A DNA stretch of 64,000 nt from Globodera rostochiensis (taxonomy: Eukaryota; Nematoda; Chromadorea; Rhabditida; Heteroderidae): assembly GCA_018350325.1 (NCBI GenBank), contig JAEVLN010000002.1:5129456-5193455 (forward strand), read 5' to 3'. Each line of letters begins with the position of its first letter. The stretch's first letter is position 1. A program made the position numbers and the translations under genes. Positions 1 through 13,400 of the stretch are shown piece by piece. The notes under the pieces were generated by a model that saw nothing but the letters and a program-made list of their open reading frames with translations, was not told the DNA's origin and did no database searches.

Positions 1-364
1 AAAACAAAAGAATGAGGAAACGACTCACTTGGAGGGAATCACACCTAAAAAGAAATGAAATCTTTTGCCAAAAATACGCCTCAACAAAATTTAATCAATA
101 TAATTATTAAAAACCCTAATGTAATCTTTAGGGGTGCATTCATCCGCGTCCCCGGCGGGGCTGATACCAGGGGTCCCCGTTTTCGGGGATCGGCAAACCG
201 GGGAACGGTAATTTAAATAGTTGACTTTTTCCCAGGATTATCAAAATGCAATACTTTTTAGCATAAACTATTTTTTTAATGTTATTAATTTTCATTATAT
301 TTTTAGTTATCTTGGGTTTTTATTTTAGTACAAGATTGTTAGTTTATTAACAATTAGTTATATC
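1..364. other. AT-rich sequence with a GC-rich inverted-repeat island
   Basis: No gene is visible. Positions 130-215 are much richer in GC than the surroundings and hold short inverted repeats such as GGTCCCCG-TTTT-CGGGGATC and repeated CCGGGGAA-like words. This style matches the subterminal repeats of the hAT-like elements farther right, so it may be one end of a similar element (a CAGGGGTCCCCG start lies near 172). No matching opposite end or target duplication was found. Confidence 0.35.
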
Positions 365-996
365 TTATTTGGTAATGTTGTATTCTTCAATCATTTCTAG
401 CATGATATTGCTGGCAAAAATTAAAAGGGGTTCTGATCTCCAGTTCAATGCTTTTAAAGGGCCTTGTTTTGTTTCTTCCACACGCCTGCGGAAAGCGGAG
501 TCCGCATTCTTTTGCGAGATCTGCGATTTTTCTGCATCACAAACCCAAATTTGGACATATTTTTTGTTTTTTTGCCACTTTTTTGCAGGGTTTTGGCTTT
601 TGCCAAATTCCTTTTTCTTTCTTTTTAGTTCTTTTCCTTGTCTATATATTACGTTCATTTTTTTTCATCAAAATTTCATTTTTATTTTCTTTTTCTGAGG
701 AGTCGGTTTCCTTTTTGGCTTTTTCATGCTCTAAGTTTAGGGCGCCTGCAAATTTTTCCCAGTTTAATGGTTCATCAGGTGGCCTCAAGGGTAGAATGGC
801 TGGACCGTGGAAAGTTCTTGACTTTTCTTGATGCATTTTTTTCATTTTTCCAACTTGAGAAAGTCGGGTTTTTATTTTCGCAAATAAAATGCTCTTTAGT
901 TAATTTTTTCCCTTTTATTTTGGCATTTTTAAATTTGAGCAGTCGTGCTTCGCTAGATAATTTGCTTTGAATATAAATTTCCTTTGCAATGTGCAT
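365..996 (-). pseudogene. Broken gene or transposon ORF of unknown family, first of two copies
   Basis: Three minus-strand reading frames follow one another (996-775, 845-642, 658-365) and together look like one protein-coding stretch interrupted by two frameshifts. The central part contains the words LPLRPPDEP and NWEKF, which recur in the second copy at 1,477-1,683. There the upstream words ASRKVKNF and HGPA are in one frame, whereas here one extra A near 809 puts them in different frames. The last segment is rich in Lys, Gln and Glu. I do not recognise the family. Conservation of the peptide between copies implies past selection on the protein; the frameshifts imply it is now dead, unless a short intron explains the second shift. 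Confidence 0.4.
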
Positions 997-1474
997 AGTT
1001 TTACTTTTTATTTGGTTGTTGATTATTTATTACATTTGCAAATAACGCGCAATTCTTTTTGTTATTAAAAAACATCTGAAATAATAAAATATTTATTGTT
1101 ATTGCAAAACTTTTAGCTTAATATTATTAAATAGTTTTATATATCCGTTCAATGAGACAAATCGCAGGCTAAAAATGCAATGAAAAGATAAAAAATTTAA
1201 CAATTTTATTCTTAAATTTATTTTTTCTGCATATACTAATTTTAATTATTATTATTTTTAGGAAATATAGGTTGAAAATATATTTATATTTTTTTGTATA
1301 GATTTATTGCAAATCATACTTCAATTTGAAAGAGTTTTAAAAAGATCTATGATTCTTGCTTTATTTAATACTAAAGGTTTTAATAGCTCAATATTTATAT
1401 TGTATTAATCATTTTTTGATTAATAATTTTATCAATCAATTGTTTTTTGACACTTTTTTCATCAATTTTATTTT

Positions 1475-1683
1475 TTTTATAAAAATTTCATTTTCATTCC
1501 CTTTTTCAGAGGAGTCGCTTTACTTCTTCGCTTATTCTTGCTCAAGTTTGGGTCGTCTGCAAATTTTTCCCAATTGAATGGTTCATCAGGTGGCCTCAAG
1601 GGTAGAACGGCTGGACCGTGGAAGTTCTTGACCTTTCTTGATGCACTTTTTTCATTTTTCCTTGCTCCTTCATTTCGTTTCAT
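1475..1683 (-). pseudogene. Second, partial copy of the LPLRPPDEP gene
   Basis: The DNA is about 80-85% like 650-855 by eye, and the minus-strand frame keeps the same peptide words (KNFHGPA, LPLRPPDEP, NWEKF). The following Lys/Arg-rich tail has diverged. Only the central exon-sized part is present; the material matching 365-640 is missing. It could be a tandem exon duplication or two relics of one repeat family. Function unknown. Confidence 0.35.
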
Positions 1684-2282
1684 TTCATTTTATCAATATA
1701 TTACATAATTATAATAGTGATGTTTTAAAATTATATAAATATTCAGTTTTATATTCATCTTTAACTGTTTTTTATTCACCACTATTTCATTATTTGAAAA
1801 TCTGGTTTCTTTAGTTTTAAATTTACGACTAAATTTAAATAGATTAAATCATTTTTTAAAGTTATGTAGAATTGTTTTAGAAATTATTACATTTTTTTGA
1901 TTTATTTTTCTTAGCTGAAGTTGAACTTTTTTATTGATATGCAAAATCTGCTAAAATAACGTTTACACCATTGTTTCACATCGATTCCAGGATTTGTGAC
2001 AATGCCTTTGAGTAATTTGTATAATAATTCAAACATTTCATAAGATGCCTGCCGGCATGGCATTATTTCATATTTATTTAAAATATCTATTACTTAATTT
2101 ATGTATAAATTGACCTACGATTTATCTTCCACAACTTTTTTAATTTATTTGTCCGTTCATGAAGGAATTATTTCGTTTTGAATTGATTCATGGTTGCACT
2201 ACACCAAAGTTTTGCGGTGCAAAAATTGACGGTGTGGAAGTTGTGCTTTCAATTATATAAATAAATGAATATATTTACCTAT
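1684..2282. other. AT-rich spacer, no feature seen
   Basis: Only AT-rich sequence with homopolymer runs. No ORF of note, no terminal repeats and no RNA gene were recognised. Confidence 0.6.
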
Positions 2283-2440
2283 TAAATTGACTTTTTCGCG
2301 CAAAAAATTCTGCCACCAAAAAAATGAAATTTTAAAATTCTGCTTATTTTTAACAAATTTGCATTTAAAAATTTTTATTGCTCTTATTACTTCTATTATA
2401 AAATGTTGTCCATTTTTTGCTATATTTGAAAACCAAGAAT
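2283..2440. repeat. Diverged dispersed repeat, partner at 17,866-18,040
   Basis: Shares ordered words with 17,866-18,040, including ATTGACTTTTTCGCG, TTCTGCCACCAAAAAA, AAATTCTGCTTATTTT and CTCTTATTACTTC. The partner is the interior of a TIR-bearing MITE (17,715-18,147). This copy lacks both ends, so it is probably an older truncated insertion of the same family. Confidence 0.6.
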
Positions 2441-5400
2441 GGTCTTGGAAACAGGAGGGTTGATAATTTTTGGATTTTGACAAAAAACTCACAATGTAGC
2501 GCATTGTCTACATCCAAAATTTTTAACAGCCATTTTTTCAAAACATTGGATCTCAATGATTATTTTATTTAATATTTTGCAACACATTTCAATTTCATTG
2601 AGTTGCGATAATACCTCAAAAAATGTCACTAATTGGCCATTTTCTTTTTGAACCTTTATAAAAATATTCTAGCTTTTTTTGCTACATTTTTTTAGAATTA
2701 TTTGTTTTTTTCATAATATGATGATTTGCATTTTTCATATTTTGGGAAAATTCTTAAAATTGTATTTTGGTTTGAACCCTATTCAATGAGGAAAATTAGC
2801 TACGTATCAAAAAATACCACTAAAAACCTTCGTATTATCTTAACCCTATTTGGAAAAAAATAGGTTTAGCATATATTCATACACATGATTAAAATTATAT
2901 AAGTGAAGAAAAACAACTTTGGAAAATTGATTTACGAATGTCACCAAATGGAGAATGTGTAAATGAATGAGCGACTGAATGGTGAACGGCGACGAAAAAT
3001 GACGTCGGGGCATCAGACTTAATTGATTGGCGTAGAGAGCGGAGACTTATAAAGCGCATCAGAGAAAGAAGAGAAAAGAGAGGGGAATAGAGAAAGAAGA
3101 GGAGAAAAGAGTTAGGAAATAGAGAAGCAGAAATGTTCTCTTCTCTCCTTTTTCTTTCTCTGTTCATCATTCCATCTGCATATTCATAGCATTCGAATGC
3201 CAATTTAAACAACTTGAATTTGTTTGGTTATGAAAAAGTTGACTTTCGTTTAGTAAGCACTGATTGCTTCCAATAAAATCCAACGTAAATTGACACCTAG
3301 GGCGAGAAAACTTGGAGGAAAGGATTACCGACCGCAGAATTTTCGAGTATAAATTTGAAACAAATTAATTCTGGGACAGTCGTTGAAAATGATTATTTTA
3401 GTGGCGAAATTAATAAAGGTAAAAATAACCCAATAAAAAATGCGCAAATCGTTAAGAACAACTAACCAAATAAAAAATAATAATTTCATTGCTAATGGCC
3501 AATGGATAAGAGCTGTTGTGCAATAATTATTAGTTTTAGATTTTGATTTCTTAAAGAGCTGCTAAATTAATTTATTTATATTAATTTTTAATTATTTGTT
3601 TACACAGTACGCTTTTTGGATAAACCAAAATTTGCTTCTTGGAATAGCCGTTCAATATTTTTACGATTTAAACTTCTATAGTTAACACATCAAACGTCAC
3701 AAAAATGGTGTACGTGCTCGAAGACGTCGGTCTCCAGCAGATATCTTTCTGTATGGATTTATTTTACTAAAAACTTATGTTATATTACTATTAAATCATT
3801 CAGATAATTGATTTTTTTTAACACATGCTTAAGTCCACGTAAAAAATTTTGATTGTTGTCTTGGTTTAAATTGTAAAATACCTTGTTTAATGTTCTGTTT
3901 TAATAATATAAAGTTTTTCTTCTGTATTGTGATGATATAATTTTCTATCAATATTTTAATGTTTTTTTATTCTAGTTTTGGGCTGTCTAACTTTTTTACT
4001 TTTAAAATATAAAAATAAGTTAGAGTTGTTATTTATCTATTTTTATAAAGGAGATAGAAGAAAGTACTTGAAGTGGCTTTATTGTATACATAATATTCGT
4101 AAATTATTTGTAATTTTAACTTTTTATATTTATTAATTGATGTTTGAGTAGGGCGAAAGTGCAACCAGGTGCTTTCGGCGTACTTTTTTCGGGATTAACG
4201 TACAAATCCGGGGCCGTATACATAGTCGGAGTGCCATATTTTTGCTTTTATCTTTGTTTAAAAATTTGGCCTTTTTTTTCTGTGTCCAGTACCCTTGCAT
4301 GAAGATACTGCCTCCGGAAAACTTTTGTCGCCTTAGTTTATGAATGAACAAATAAATTTGTCAAGTTTGTTTTAATTATTGATTTGTTTAACTTTATTTT
4401 TTGCTTTAAAAGACGTCTCGTACCAAATACTAATTTTTTAAAATAATAATATATATTTGTATTTATTTGATTAAAAAAAAAATTAAAATTGTTGTTATTT
4501 AGATTTGATTTAATATATTAACTCGGAAGCTTAATTTCTTTTATTTTGCTTTTTTTTGGCCTTTCCTAATATCATAACAGAGTTGCTTACTTTAGTATAG
4601 CAACCAAAATAAATTTTTAAATATGGGCACATAAAATGGTTTTTCTTCAATTACAAATGTCACTTGTTTGTGTATTCGTAAAAACCTCAACAATTTTGTT
4701 TGACTATTAAAATTAAAACCTTTTTATTTTTTGTCAAAATATAGAGTGTAAAAAGTTTGTAAAAACTGTGGTTGTAAAACGTGTGCAAAGAAGCTTGCCG
4801 ATTGCTCTTACATACATGTGCGACGGCCCACAAATAATAACATTACATCCGCGGGCAAAGCAATTATATTACTAGTAAAGATAAATTTAATTCATATTTG
4901 AATGTGAAGTTTGGATTCCACATTGGATCATAGACGCTGATCAAGATGATATCAAACGACAAAATCTGAATTAAACGGATGTATAAATGCTATTAATTAT
5001 TAAAATCGTATAGTTCTGATTCTGTCATAAAAGATTCCTTATTTTACCAAAAAAGATATCTTACTTACCCGAGGAGAAAAAACAAATCGCAACAACAAGC
5101 TACGAGACAATAGTAGTTAAAGCCATTAGCTAAGAAATCACCTAAAATTATACAGGCTATTTAAATGTATTCCAAATTAAATATTTTAAAGACTAGATTG
5201 AGATATCTAAAAAACTTAAATAACCACCCATATTTAATGCCGTGCGTTCAATGGGATTTATGTTGTATAATTCAACAAACTTATTTATAACTTTAAAAAA
5301 TATATTTTTAATAGTTTAAAAATCTGCTAAAAACTTCTTGTTGTTTATAACAATAAGACATTAATGATTTATTTTAAAAAAATATCTACAAAGATTCAAC

Positions 5401-6827
5401 TAGTTAAACGCTGAATGTTGAGTATATATTGAAAAAGTTCAAACATTGTGTCGCTTCAACTTTAACTTCTGATTTTTTACTTTTAAAATGCCTGCGATGT
5501 CGAACACTCATTTTCATTTAAAATAAAGTATTAGCTGGCAATCGGAATACGAGCCCTAATTCCAATCACTTCCGGTACGCCAATGGGATTCACACATTCC
5601 TAGTTGGAGAGAAGAACAAATAAATAAATTTAATATCAAATTGGTCAAGAATAAATCAAGCAATAAATCTAAATTTTTTAATTTAAAAAATTTAAGAGCT
5701 TAATTTGTAACTTAATTGTGAATACACGGATATGTGATGGCTTAATACGATAATCTCAAGTGGCGGTTGGTATGAAGAGAATTTATTTTCGAATTAATAA
5801 AATTTTTAAAATACATAATTAATTGCTTAAAAATGTTCAGCCAATCCAGTATGCAGTTTGATTCTGTGTCATTAATTCTTTTTTCTATGATTTCAATATT
5901 AAAACATAAAGCCATTAATCGCCGTCAGTAAAAACTTTTAAGTTTAAAATATATAGGAACAAACAACCAGAAAAAATGATTTTGGGCAAACTTTCGCCGT
6001 TTTTTTTTTGCCAATTCTTAAAATTGTGTTACTGAAAAAAGTTAACATTAGAGCTGCAATCTTTTCTCTTTGCCCTCTTTTCTCTGTCACATTTTTATGT
6101 AGCTTTCTCCCTTCGCTCTTCCCGCGTTCTCTTACTTCGATTGGCATTGGGCATTGGGTACTGGCCTTTCTCCCACAACTACACCAATTTTTATTCATTC
6201 ATTTTCAATCGATGTTGGCATCCATTTCTAATTTATGATTGTTGCAGCATTTTGATTTTTTTGCGCATCTTATGGTTCATAGGTATTACCCTTTTTACCA
6301 TTTTTGCCATTTCAATTTTTGCACGTTTCACTATTATTTGCCATTTTGCCACTCCGAAGATTCGTTGTGGCATCTCAACGCATTTTGGCAATCTTACTTA
6401 ACCCAAAACGACCAAAAATTCTGATAAATCAGAACAGAACAGAGCACATCCCTCGGGAAGACTTTATGATATACAATTAGTGGGTCCAACGGCGCCAAAA
6501 GTCCCGTCGGAAAATTTTTTACATTTTTGTTATGAAAAGTGGCCAAGAATACAGTTTTTTTGAAAACTTCTGGCAAGGCGTGGGGAAGAGTTTTTTGGTA
6601 TTGGTTTTTTGGGTTGTTCTCCACCAAACAATATTTGGTTAAAGTTTTGGTCCAATTTATTTGTACAAAACAACTAAAATTTTTTGGGTTTGGGTTTTGG
6701 TCCGGACTTTATTTTCCGAGAAAATAAATGGTTGAATAAGTTCTTGGAGCTCAAAGCTCCCAAAATCGCCAAAATAAGTGAAGGAAAGCAGTTCCATCTG
6801 AACGCACTGCTCCAGTCCATACTTGAC
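2441..6827. other. Gene-poor AT-rich stretch
   Basis: No convincing gene. A purine-rich tract (GAGAAAGAAGAG-type, about 3,060-3,130) and its pyrimidine-rich counterpart near 3,140-3,165 and 6,060-6,130 produce spurious ORFs. A short GC-richer minus-strand ORF (4,351-4,133) has no recognisable motif. A fragment near 6,430-6,520 is somewhat GC-richer but non-coding in appearance. Confidence 0.5.
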
Positions 6828-6950
6828 CAGTGATGTCCAGGTTCCGGTGCCGGTTCCAACGGTTCCTGGAACCGGTTCCGGAACCGCGAAAATCCGGAAC
6901 TGGTTTGGAACCGGAACCGTTAAATCACCAGAACCGTGAATTGAAGTGAA
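6828..6950. mobile_element. Orphan end of a hAT-like element with GGAACCGG repeats
   Basis: Starts with CAGTGATGTCC, a hAT-type terminus, followed at once by many copies of GGTTCCGG/GGAACCGG in both orientations up to about 6,950. The complete elements at 18,606 and 35,401 have the same plan: a CAG-starting terminus and then a short inverted-repeat minisatellite. No partner terminus or 8-bp duplication was found, so only one end seems to survive. Confidence 0.4.
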
Positions 6951-8054
6951 TAGCCTTAAATTTACACAAGAAAGCAAAAACTTAAATACAAAACATCAAC
7001 AATTTTGGATATACCCTGAGGATTTTTTGTTCTATTAAGGCCTCGGTTTCTAATTTTAGTCTGCGGAATAAACAAAACAACTTAACAAAGCGCATGCAAA
7101 TAATTAATTTTAAAAAAGGAACTACTTACTATTTGTTTTAAAATAATAAAAAAAAAAATTATTCCAATGAAAATATAAAAAAGCTTAAATAAGCCAGACA
7201 TAGTTGAATTATAAAATTTTTATTTGCTTCTAAGGGAAGATTCCTATAGCATATGAATTTTATGCCGATCGGAAGCACAGAGACCTTTATATTATATTGT
7301 AATAAAATTTTAAAACGATAACAAAAATGCAAGCTTTGCAAAGCGTCCTGAATAAAGGTATAATTCCATGTAGAAAAAAGTAATCTTTAGAAATGTCAAA
7401 AAAAAAATATTGTTTAAAGACAAGAGTTTGCGATTGTTGAAACTAAAAAACTTAGAATAAAAATTCTTTATGGCAGACGTGGCCTTTCAAATTAAATTGT
7501 CTGAGAAATTTTACTCTGCGTGAGGACCCCAAACGCAACGCGGAACTTTTTTGAATGTTAACAAAATTCAAAGTTCTACACAATCTTGGAAAACATTTGA
7601 TTATTATTTAATCCATATTGGAGTTAAAGTGATTTGTTTCTTTCGAATTTTTTTAAATTCATAAAACTACAGTGACTTATTAAATACATCAAACCAAAAA
7701 ATAATCAATAACAAATTAAAATTAAGTTTAACATTTTTATGGCCTAAAGAATATGTAAACATAATAAATTAAAGAAGAAAAGCTCAAATATTGATGTCAG
7801 CAGGCAATATCCCGTATAGAATAATTGTTAATTTTCCATCAATAAAAACGTGAATAAATAAACGATGCAATTTATGTTCATTTAGAAAAACTCATTAAAA
7901 TAATCCATGCATGACGATTATTAATATTTTATAATAAAAAAAGAACTTTAAATTTTAAATCAAATATTTCTACTATAGAAATTCTGGGCTTATAAAGTGA
8001 TAATCCAAATCGTTATCTGTTTGATGACAAGAAAATCTGCAAACTGACGCAAGG
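6951..8054. other. AT-rich spacer, no feature seen
   Basis: AT-rich sequence without a supported gene. From about 7,100 the + strand becomes visibly A-rich, a bias that continues to about 32 kb. Confidence 0.55.
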
Positions 8055-8316
8055 ATGGCCGTACATGAATGCGGCCATGTCTTATTGGATGGTTGCACCC
8101 GGATTTTCCGAACAAGCTCGCATATGTAAGTGTTTACTATAATAAAAAAAGCTTTATGTATGAATGTAACATGGGAATATTAAATTAAAATTTATTATTA
8201 TTATATAAAAAATGTTTAATGACAAAATAAACATTTTCAGAGCACAATTCAAGCTGGTAATACTTTCTCTGCACCGCAACAAAGCCATGAAGAAAGCAGT
8301 AAAAGAAGTTAAGTAA
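8055..8316 (+). CDS. Candidate two-exon small gene with an HExxH word
   Basis: A GC-richer island ends in a good donor (GTAAGT at 8,126). A good acceptor (ACATTTTCAG, ending 8,240) precedes a second island. Joining 8,055-8,125 to 8,241-8,316 gives 48 codons with no stop and a length divisible by three. The first exon contains HECGH, a zinc-protease-like signature, but the protein is too short to be a whole protease, and a second frame of the same island is also open. It may be a surviving fragment of a larger gene. Function not assigned. Confidence 0.28.
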
Positions 8317-10090
8317 TAGTAATAAAATATTACAGATAGTGATTTCCAAATTATTTTGTTTAAAAATTAATTCATTTAGAAATGAAACAAATTAGAAAAT
8401 TAATTCATTAATTAAAATAATGGTTTAATAAAAAAAGCTAATAACCCATAAAGCTTAAAATATAAAATAATTTAACTTAAAATAAATATTTCGTAAAATT
8501 TATAAATAAATTATTTGTGAATTAAATTCATGCTATTAAAAAAAATAAAATATTAACCATTGTTGAAATCTGAAAACAAATTTTATTTTTGTTTATATTT
8601 GACAATGTGATCGCCAACTTGACAAAGAGAGCAGTGAGCGCAGTAGAATACATACATGTTCAAGTCCAAACATTGTAATATTCATGATATTTTAAAAATA
8701 AAAGATAAAGTAATACAAAGTAAAATATTTTGGCTATTTGAGAAAACAAAATCAATTTATTGCATAAATTTAAAATTGAAATAACAAATATTGCTTACTC
8801 TAAGGTGTATCCCACACCCGTTTCTTTTTAACAGCTAAAAACCACATTATATTTTAAGCTTACAATAAGCAATACTCATTGCCTATTAATAATAAACTAA
8901 AATGTCAAAAACATTATACTATATGCAAATGTAAAAAAATGCTACATTATAAAGCTCTACGCAAATAAACATTTAACAAAAATAGTAAGCAGATAAATAC
9001 AAAAATACTCTGCATGTATCAATTGACATGGTTGGAAAAGCTTGGAAATAAAAGTGAAAAAAATCTCTGGATAAAATGAGACAATTTTACAGCAACTTTG
9101 AAATTCATTCTACTTTTAACTTTATCATAACTGAAAATGAAAGAATAAATTTAAAAGTAAACACTTCAATTGTTTTAACAAACACCTAAACCTAATTAAC
9201 TATTTGCAAACTAAATAATTTATTGATATATCCTCGATTATTAAATCATTAATGTTAAAGTCTTCTTTTTCATTATCTGAACAAAAAAAAATTGCTTAAA
9301 AGAAAATGGCTATAGAAATTTCTGTTCCATGATTATAGTATAATAAATTTAAAGTTTAATATTCAATTAAATACAATAAATTATTAGAATAAAAAAATAA
9401 ATTAAAAAAATTAACTCACGATCATTAATGGTTCAGACGATCTTTGACAATCATAAGTACAATCTATTGGAAAATTATTGCAATTCATTCTTTAAAATTA
9501 CGGACATTGAAAAAGTAAAATGTGAATAGATTTTTAAAATACAAATTAAAGATAAATATTTAAAATGAGAATTTCAATGTTCATTCGTATAAAAAAAGAG
9601 ATAACGAACGCTGCTTATAAAAGAAAAATCAAATTCCAAAAATCTTTTTAATTTTTTTAATTATGCAAAATTGATTTAAAAACCTAACAACAAAATAATT
9701 GCAAAATATAAAAGGTAGTTTATAAAATGTAATGTATTTAGGCAAATATCAAAATAATATGTAATAACACGATCAAAGAGCAACTTTTCATAAAGTAAAA
9801 ATCATAAAAAAAATTAACTCAAAAATACTAAAAATAATTGTAATAAATAAACGCATTCTTATATGAACAGCGTTATTCATAAAGTGTGATCAAACAAAAT
9901 AATAAATTGATATAATTTACGCAAATTCTATTGTGTTATTACAAATTTTATACAACTAATCTGAGAAGCTGAGCAAATGATTTAATTGAATTAACCACAA
10001 ATAATAACATAAAATATTAAAAGAATTTATTTATTTATTTTTGGAATAGATATATCAATAATTCTTAAACATAATTTGTTTATAAGCTTA
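8317..10090. other. AT-rich desert with one repeat fragment
   Basis: No gene supported. Positions 8,521-8,590 resemble parts of the dispersed repeat at 15,481 and 22,147 (shared ATTCATGCTA and TTGTTGAAATCTG words). The rest is A-rich low-complexity sequence. Confidence 0.5.
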
Positions 10091-10488
10091 CAGCGTGACA
10101 CAAAAGTCCTGGACCATTAAATTTGAATAACTCTTGTCAATCTAAACAAAATTTTATGATTTTATATTCATTTTGTAGCCCATTCAATTCTATTCATGAC
10201 CTCTAAACGCATTAAATATTGTCTTTACACAATACCAAAATGCCCGCCTCAAAAATTTCTACCTTCTTTGGAAGCATTATCACTCGGGCACTAAAAAAAT
10301 TCCGTAACCAAAAAACGCACTTATAAGACAAACTATGGGCTACAGAATCTCATTTTTCCAATGCAAATGTACCGATTTACATCACCCCCTTCTCTCTTAT
10401 GGTTTGGGGAGGGATTAAGTTAGGCAAGACACCATTGATTTTTGTGGAACCCGAGGTCAAAATCAATAATCGCCCATTTGAAAATTAG
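10091..10488 (+). mobile_element. Decayed Tc1/mariner element
   Basis: After a TA, the sequence CAGCGTGACACAAAAGTCC resembles a Tc1/mariner terminal repeat. Downstream, the frame from 10,393 reads SLMVWGGI followed by GKTPLIFVE and VKIN, the conserved block around the second catalytic region of Tc1/mariner (DDE_3-type) transposases, and stops at 10,488. The region between keeps fragments in shifted frames. No 3' terminal repeat was found and most of the transposase is gone, so the copy is dead. Confidence 0.6.
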
Positions 10489-13400
10489 AAATTTAGGTTT
10501 TAAATTGTAACTAAATTTTTTTTAAATTTTAAGCACTTTTGAAAATTTTAAACAATAAATGTGTCCAAATGTAAAATCAACTAAATTGTTTAATCAAATT
10601 TGAAAATCCTACAAAACAAAAATCTAATTAAATTCAAATGATACGGAAGGTACAGTAAAAAGTAAAACAATAAACGGTAATATAAAAATAATGTTTTTAA
10701 AAAAAATTATTTAAAAAAACAAAAAGAATACCTTTAATAAAAACTGGAAAAAGTGAACTATTCTATAAGTATTCGTATTAACTTATTTAAAACATAAACA
10801 TAAAAAGGTTAAATATCATTTTTATAATCAAAAATTATATAATGGGTGTATAAAAAAAGCTTAAGCTAATAATAACATGAGGATTTAACAAATAGACTTT
10901 CGCTGATTTGCATTAACATTAAGTTATCAACAAGCATCAATACCAATCAAATCCGAAGGTTATTTTCAATTCTCACGCAAAAGAAAACACAATCTAAAAA
11001 AATTAATACCTAATGGTAAAAAAGGCTGAAATGTAAAAATCCCGTAAGCCACGGGTTTGATATCACGAATAAATTTAATTTAGTTTTGAGAGCCAATAAA
11101 TAATAAAACTAAATAAATAATTGTTTAAAGTTTAAAATATTAAATTAAATAATTACAACAAAGTCAAAAATCTTTAAGGACAAAACAATTATTCAAATTT
11201 CTAGACTAAATCAACAAAAGAGTATCCAAGGGAAACAAATAAATTTTTTAATCAATAGTAAAAAATAAACTTATTTTATTCAGTTAGGTAAGCACCCGTC
11301 TGGAAGGTTAGCGCAAATGTGTGTGGAAATTTTATTGTATATCAATGATAAGAAAATACAAAAGGAAAATAATTTGTACACATATGCATGTAAATTTATA
11401 TAATTCTTCACTTGAAACATTGTCTAACAAAAAACATTAAATATGGTATGCGAGTTATATTAAGGTGCATTAAATTTTTATTCACCTTCCAAAAACGTCG
11501 CATCAATAACGTAAACAAAAAATTGAGTTTTTAAAGTAACTAAATTTACAGCTAATAAAAAATATGTATAAAATAGCTACTTGTTTTGGAGTTAAAATTA
11601 TTTAAATATATAATACAACAACGTGAAAAATCTCATTAATAAAATAAAAATCATATTAATTTTTAAAAGAAATTGGAAAAATGCTCATCAGTTTCTAATT
11701 TCCTTTTTTAATTTAATTAAAACTTGCTTATGTTATTTATGATTTCATATTAATGCAACAACGTGTGAGTGAATTCAACAATTGATCATTGTTCACCAAT
11801 AAAAACACAATCTAGCTCCAGATCAATCCGACTTTTTGTAATCAGAATCTCCAACATATTCAATCATTTTTATTGGTACCAAAAAAGCTGACGAAGACTC
11901 AACCATCACAACCATCTCAAGATAGAAATTTTTTTAAACTGACTTGATTAGGTATGTGCTAAAAATTTAAAAGCTAATTAAGCTTGCCGTAGCCGGCACC
12001 AGTGGACGCAGTCAGAAGACACGAGTTGCTGGACACCCATTCTTATGATTGTAAAACTCATTAAATAATAAATAGAGATAAAAATATAGCAAAAGTGTAA
12101 AATTACCTATTTAATTTATGACTTTTTCAAGAGATATTCAAAAATTTACGAGTCTGCGGATTATCCTATTCATTAAAATTGTAAAAATAATATAAACAAA
12201 TTGTACCTTTAATTATTTCAAAAATATCAAGGATTCTGGATTCCAAGAAAAATGCAAACTAAATTCTTTATGTTTGTCACCCATATTTTTGTTTGGTTTA
12301 AAAAAAACTAACGTATTGCCACACGGATTCTTCATTTTCAGACCCATTTTTATGCTTTTTGGGAGCTAAACAATGATTAAATATTTTTAATTCAGCATAA
12401 AATTTTCTACGGCATTTTAATCGTATGGCCAAAAATTGCCCCTAAAAGGAGCATTTTTACCCAAAATTTCTGCTGGAGCAAAATTTGGGGTTTATAAAAA
12501 ATTAATAGGTGGAGAAAACAAAGAAAAATGATTTTCAAAAGAAAATAAAACAAAAAACATTTTAAAAAAAAAAGAAAAAAAACTTAGAAATATTACTTAT
12601 AACGCGATAAAAATTTTTTTAAATGTTTTGAAATATTTTTCTTTAATATTTCATGAGTATCCCATCTTTGTTCTCGCTAATCAAAACTTCAAATTTCGCT
12701 AATATTAGATTGCCAAAGAAAAATAGAGTCTCAAACAGACCAGGTACATATCCTAGAAAAAAGGCAGCATATATATGTGTTAACTTTTTCTTTTAGATAT
12801 GATTAAGCATTTGAATTTAAATTGTGACTTAATATTTTAAAATTCCCAAATTAATAAATAATTGAAAGTTAAAATGAATAATTAGCATAAGCATAAACAT
12901 TGAAATTTGGGGAGAACACAATTTAATAACTTAATGAAAAAAAAAATTCGTAAAAGCAATCAATCAAAATATATTCATTTATACTTAAACTAATCGGGTA
13001 TTATTGCTTGTTACATTTAATATGAGCTTTTCAAATGATCTTATTCGTACATAAAGGCTAAATAATGTTTGAAAAAATTATAAATGATAAGAGGTTCCAA
13101 ACTATAAAAAATAATTAGTTGTAATATTTCTTCCAATAAATTATGGTTTAAATAAAATACTCAACTTATCAATTCTATCAATTCATGAACACTTGCAAAA
13201 CAAAAAAGGATTATTTAGTGTTTATCGCGCACTCATTTTAAATAAACCACAATCTGTCAAAAAATGTAACAACATCATTAATACTGTCAACATAAATTAA
13301 TAACTATTTACAAAAGTAAATACCATTTTCAAAGCTTCGAAAACAAATAACGGCTATTTTATTTTAAAATATTTACCCAAACAGACTTTTTCATCTGATT

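Noticed and set aside
6657..6977. 106-codon minus-strand ORF with VPVPNQF / PEPVPGTVGTGTGT
   Set aside because: The peptide is a translation of the GGAACCGG inverted minisatellite at a hAT-like end, not a protein under selection.
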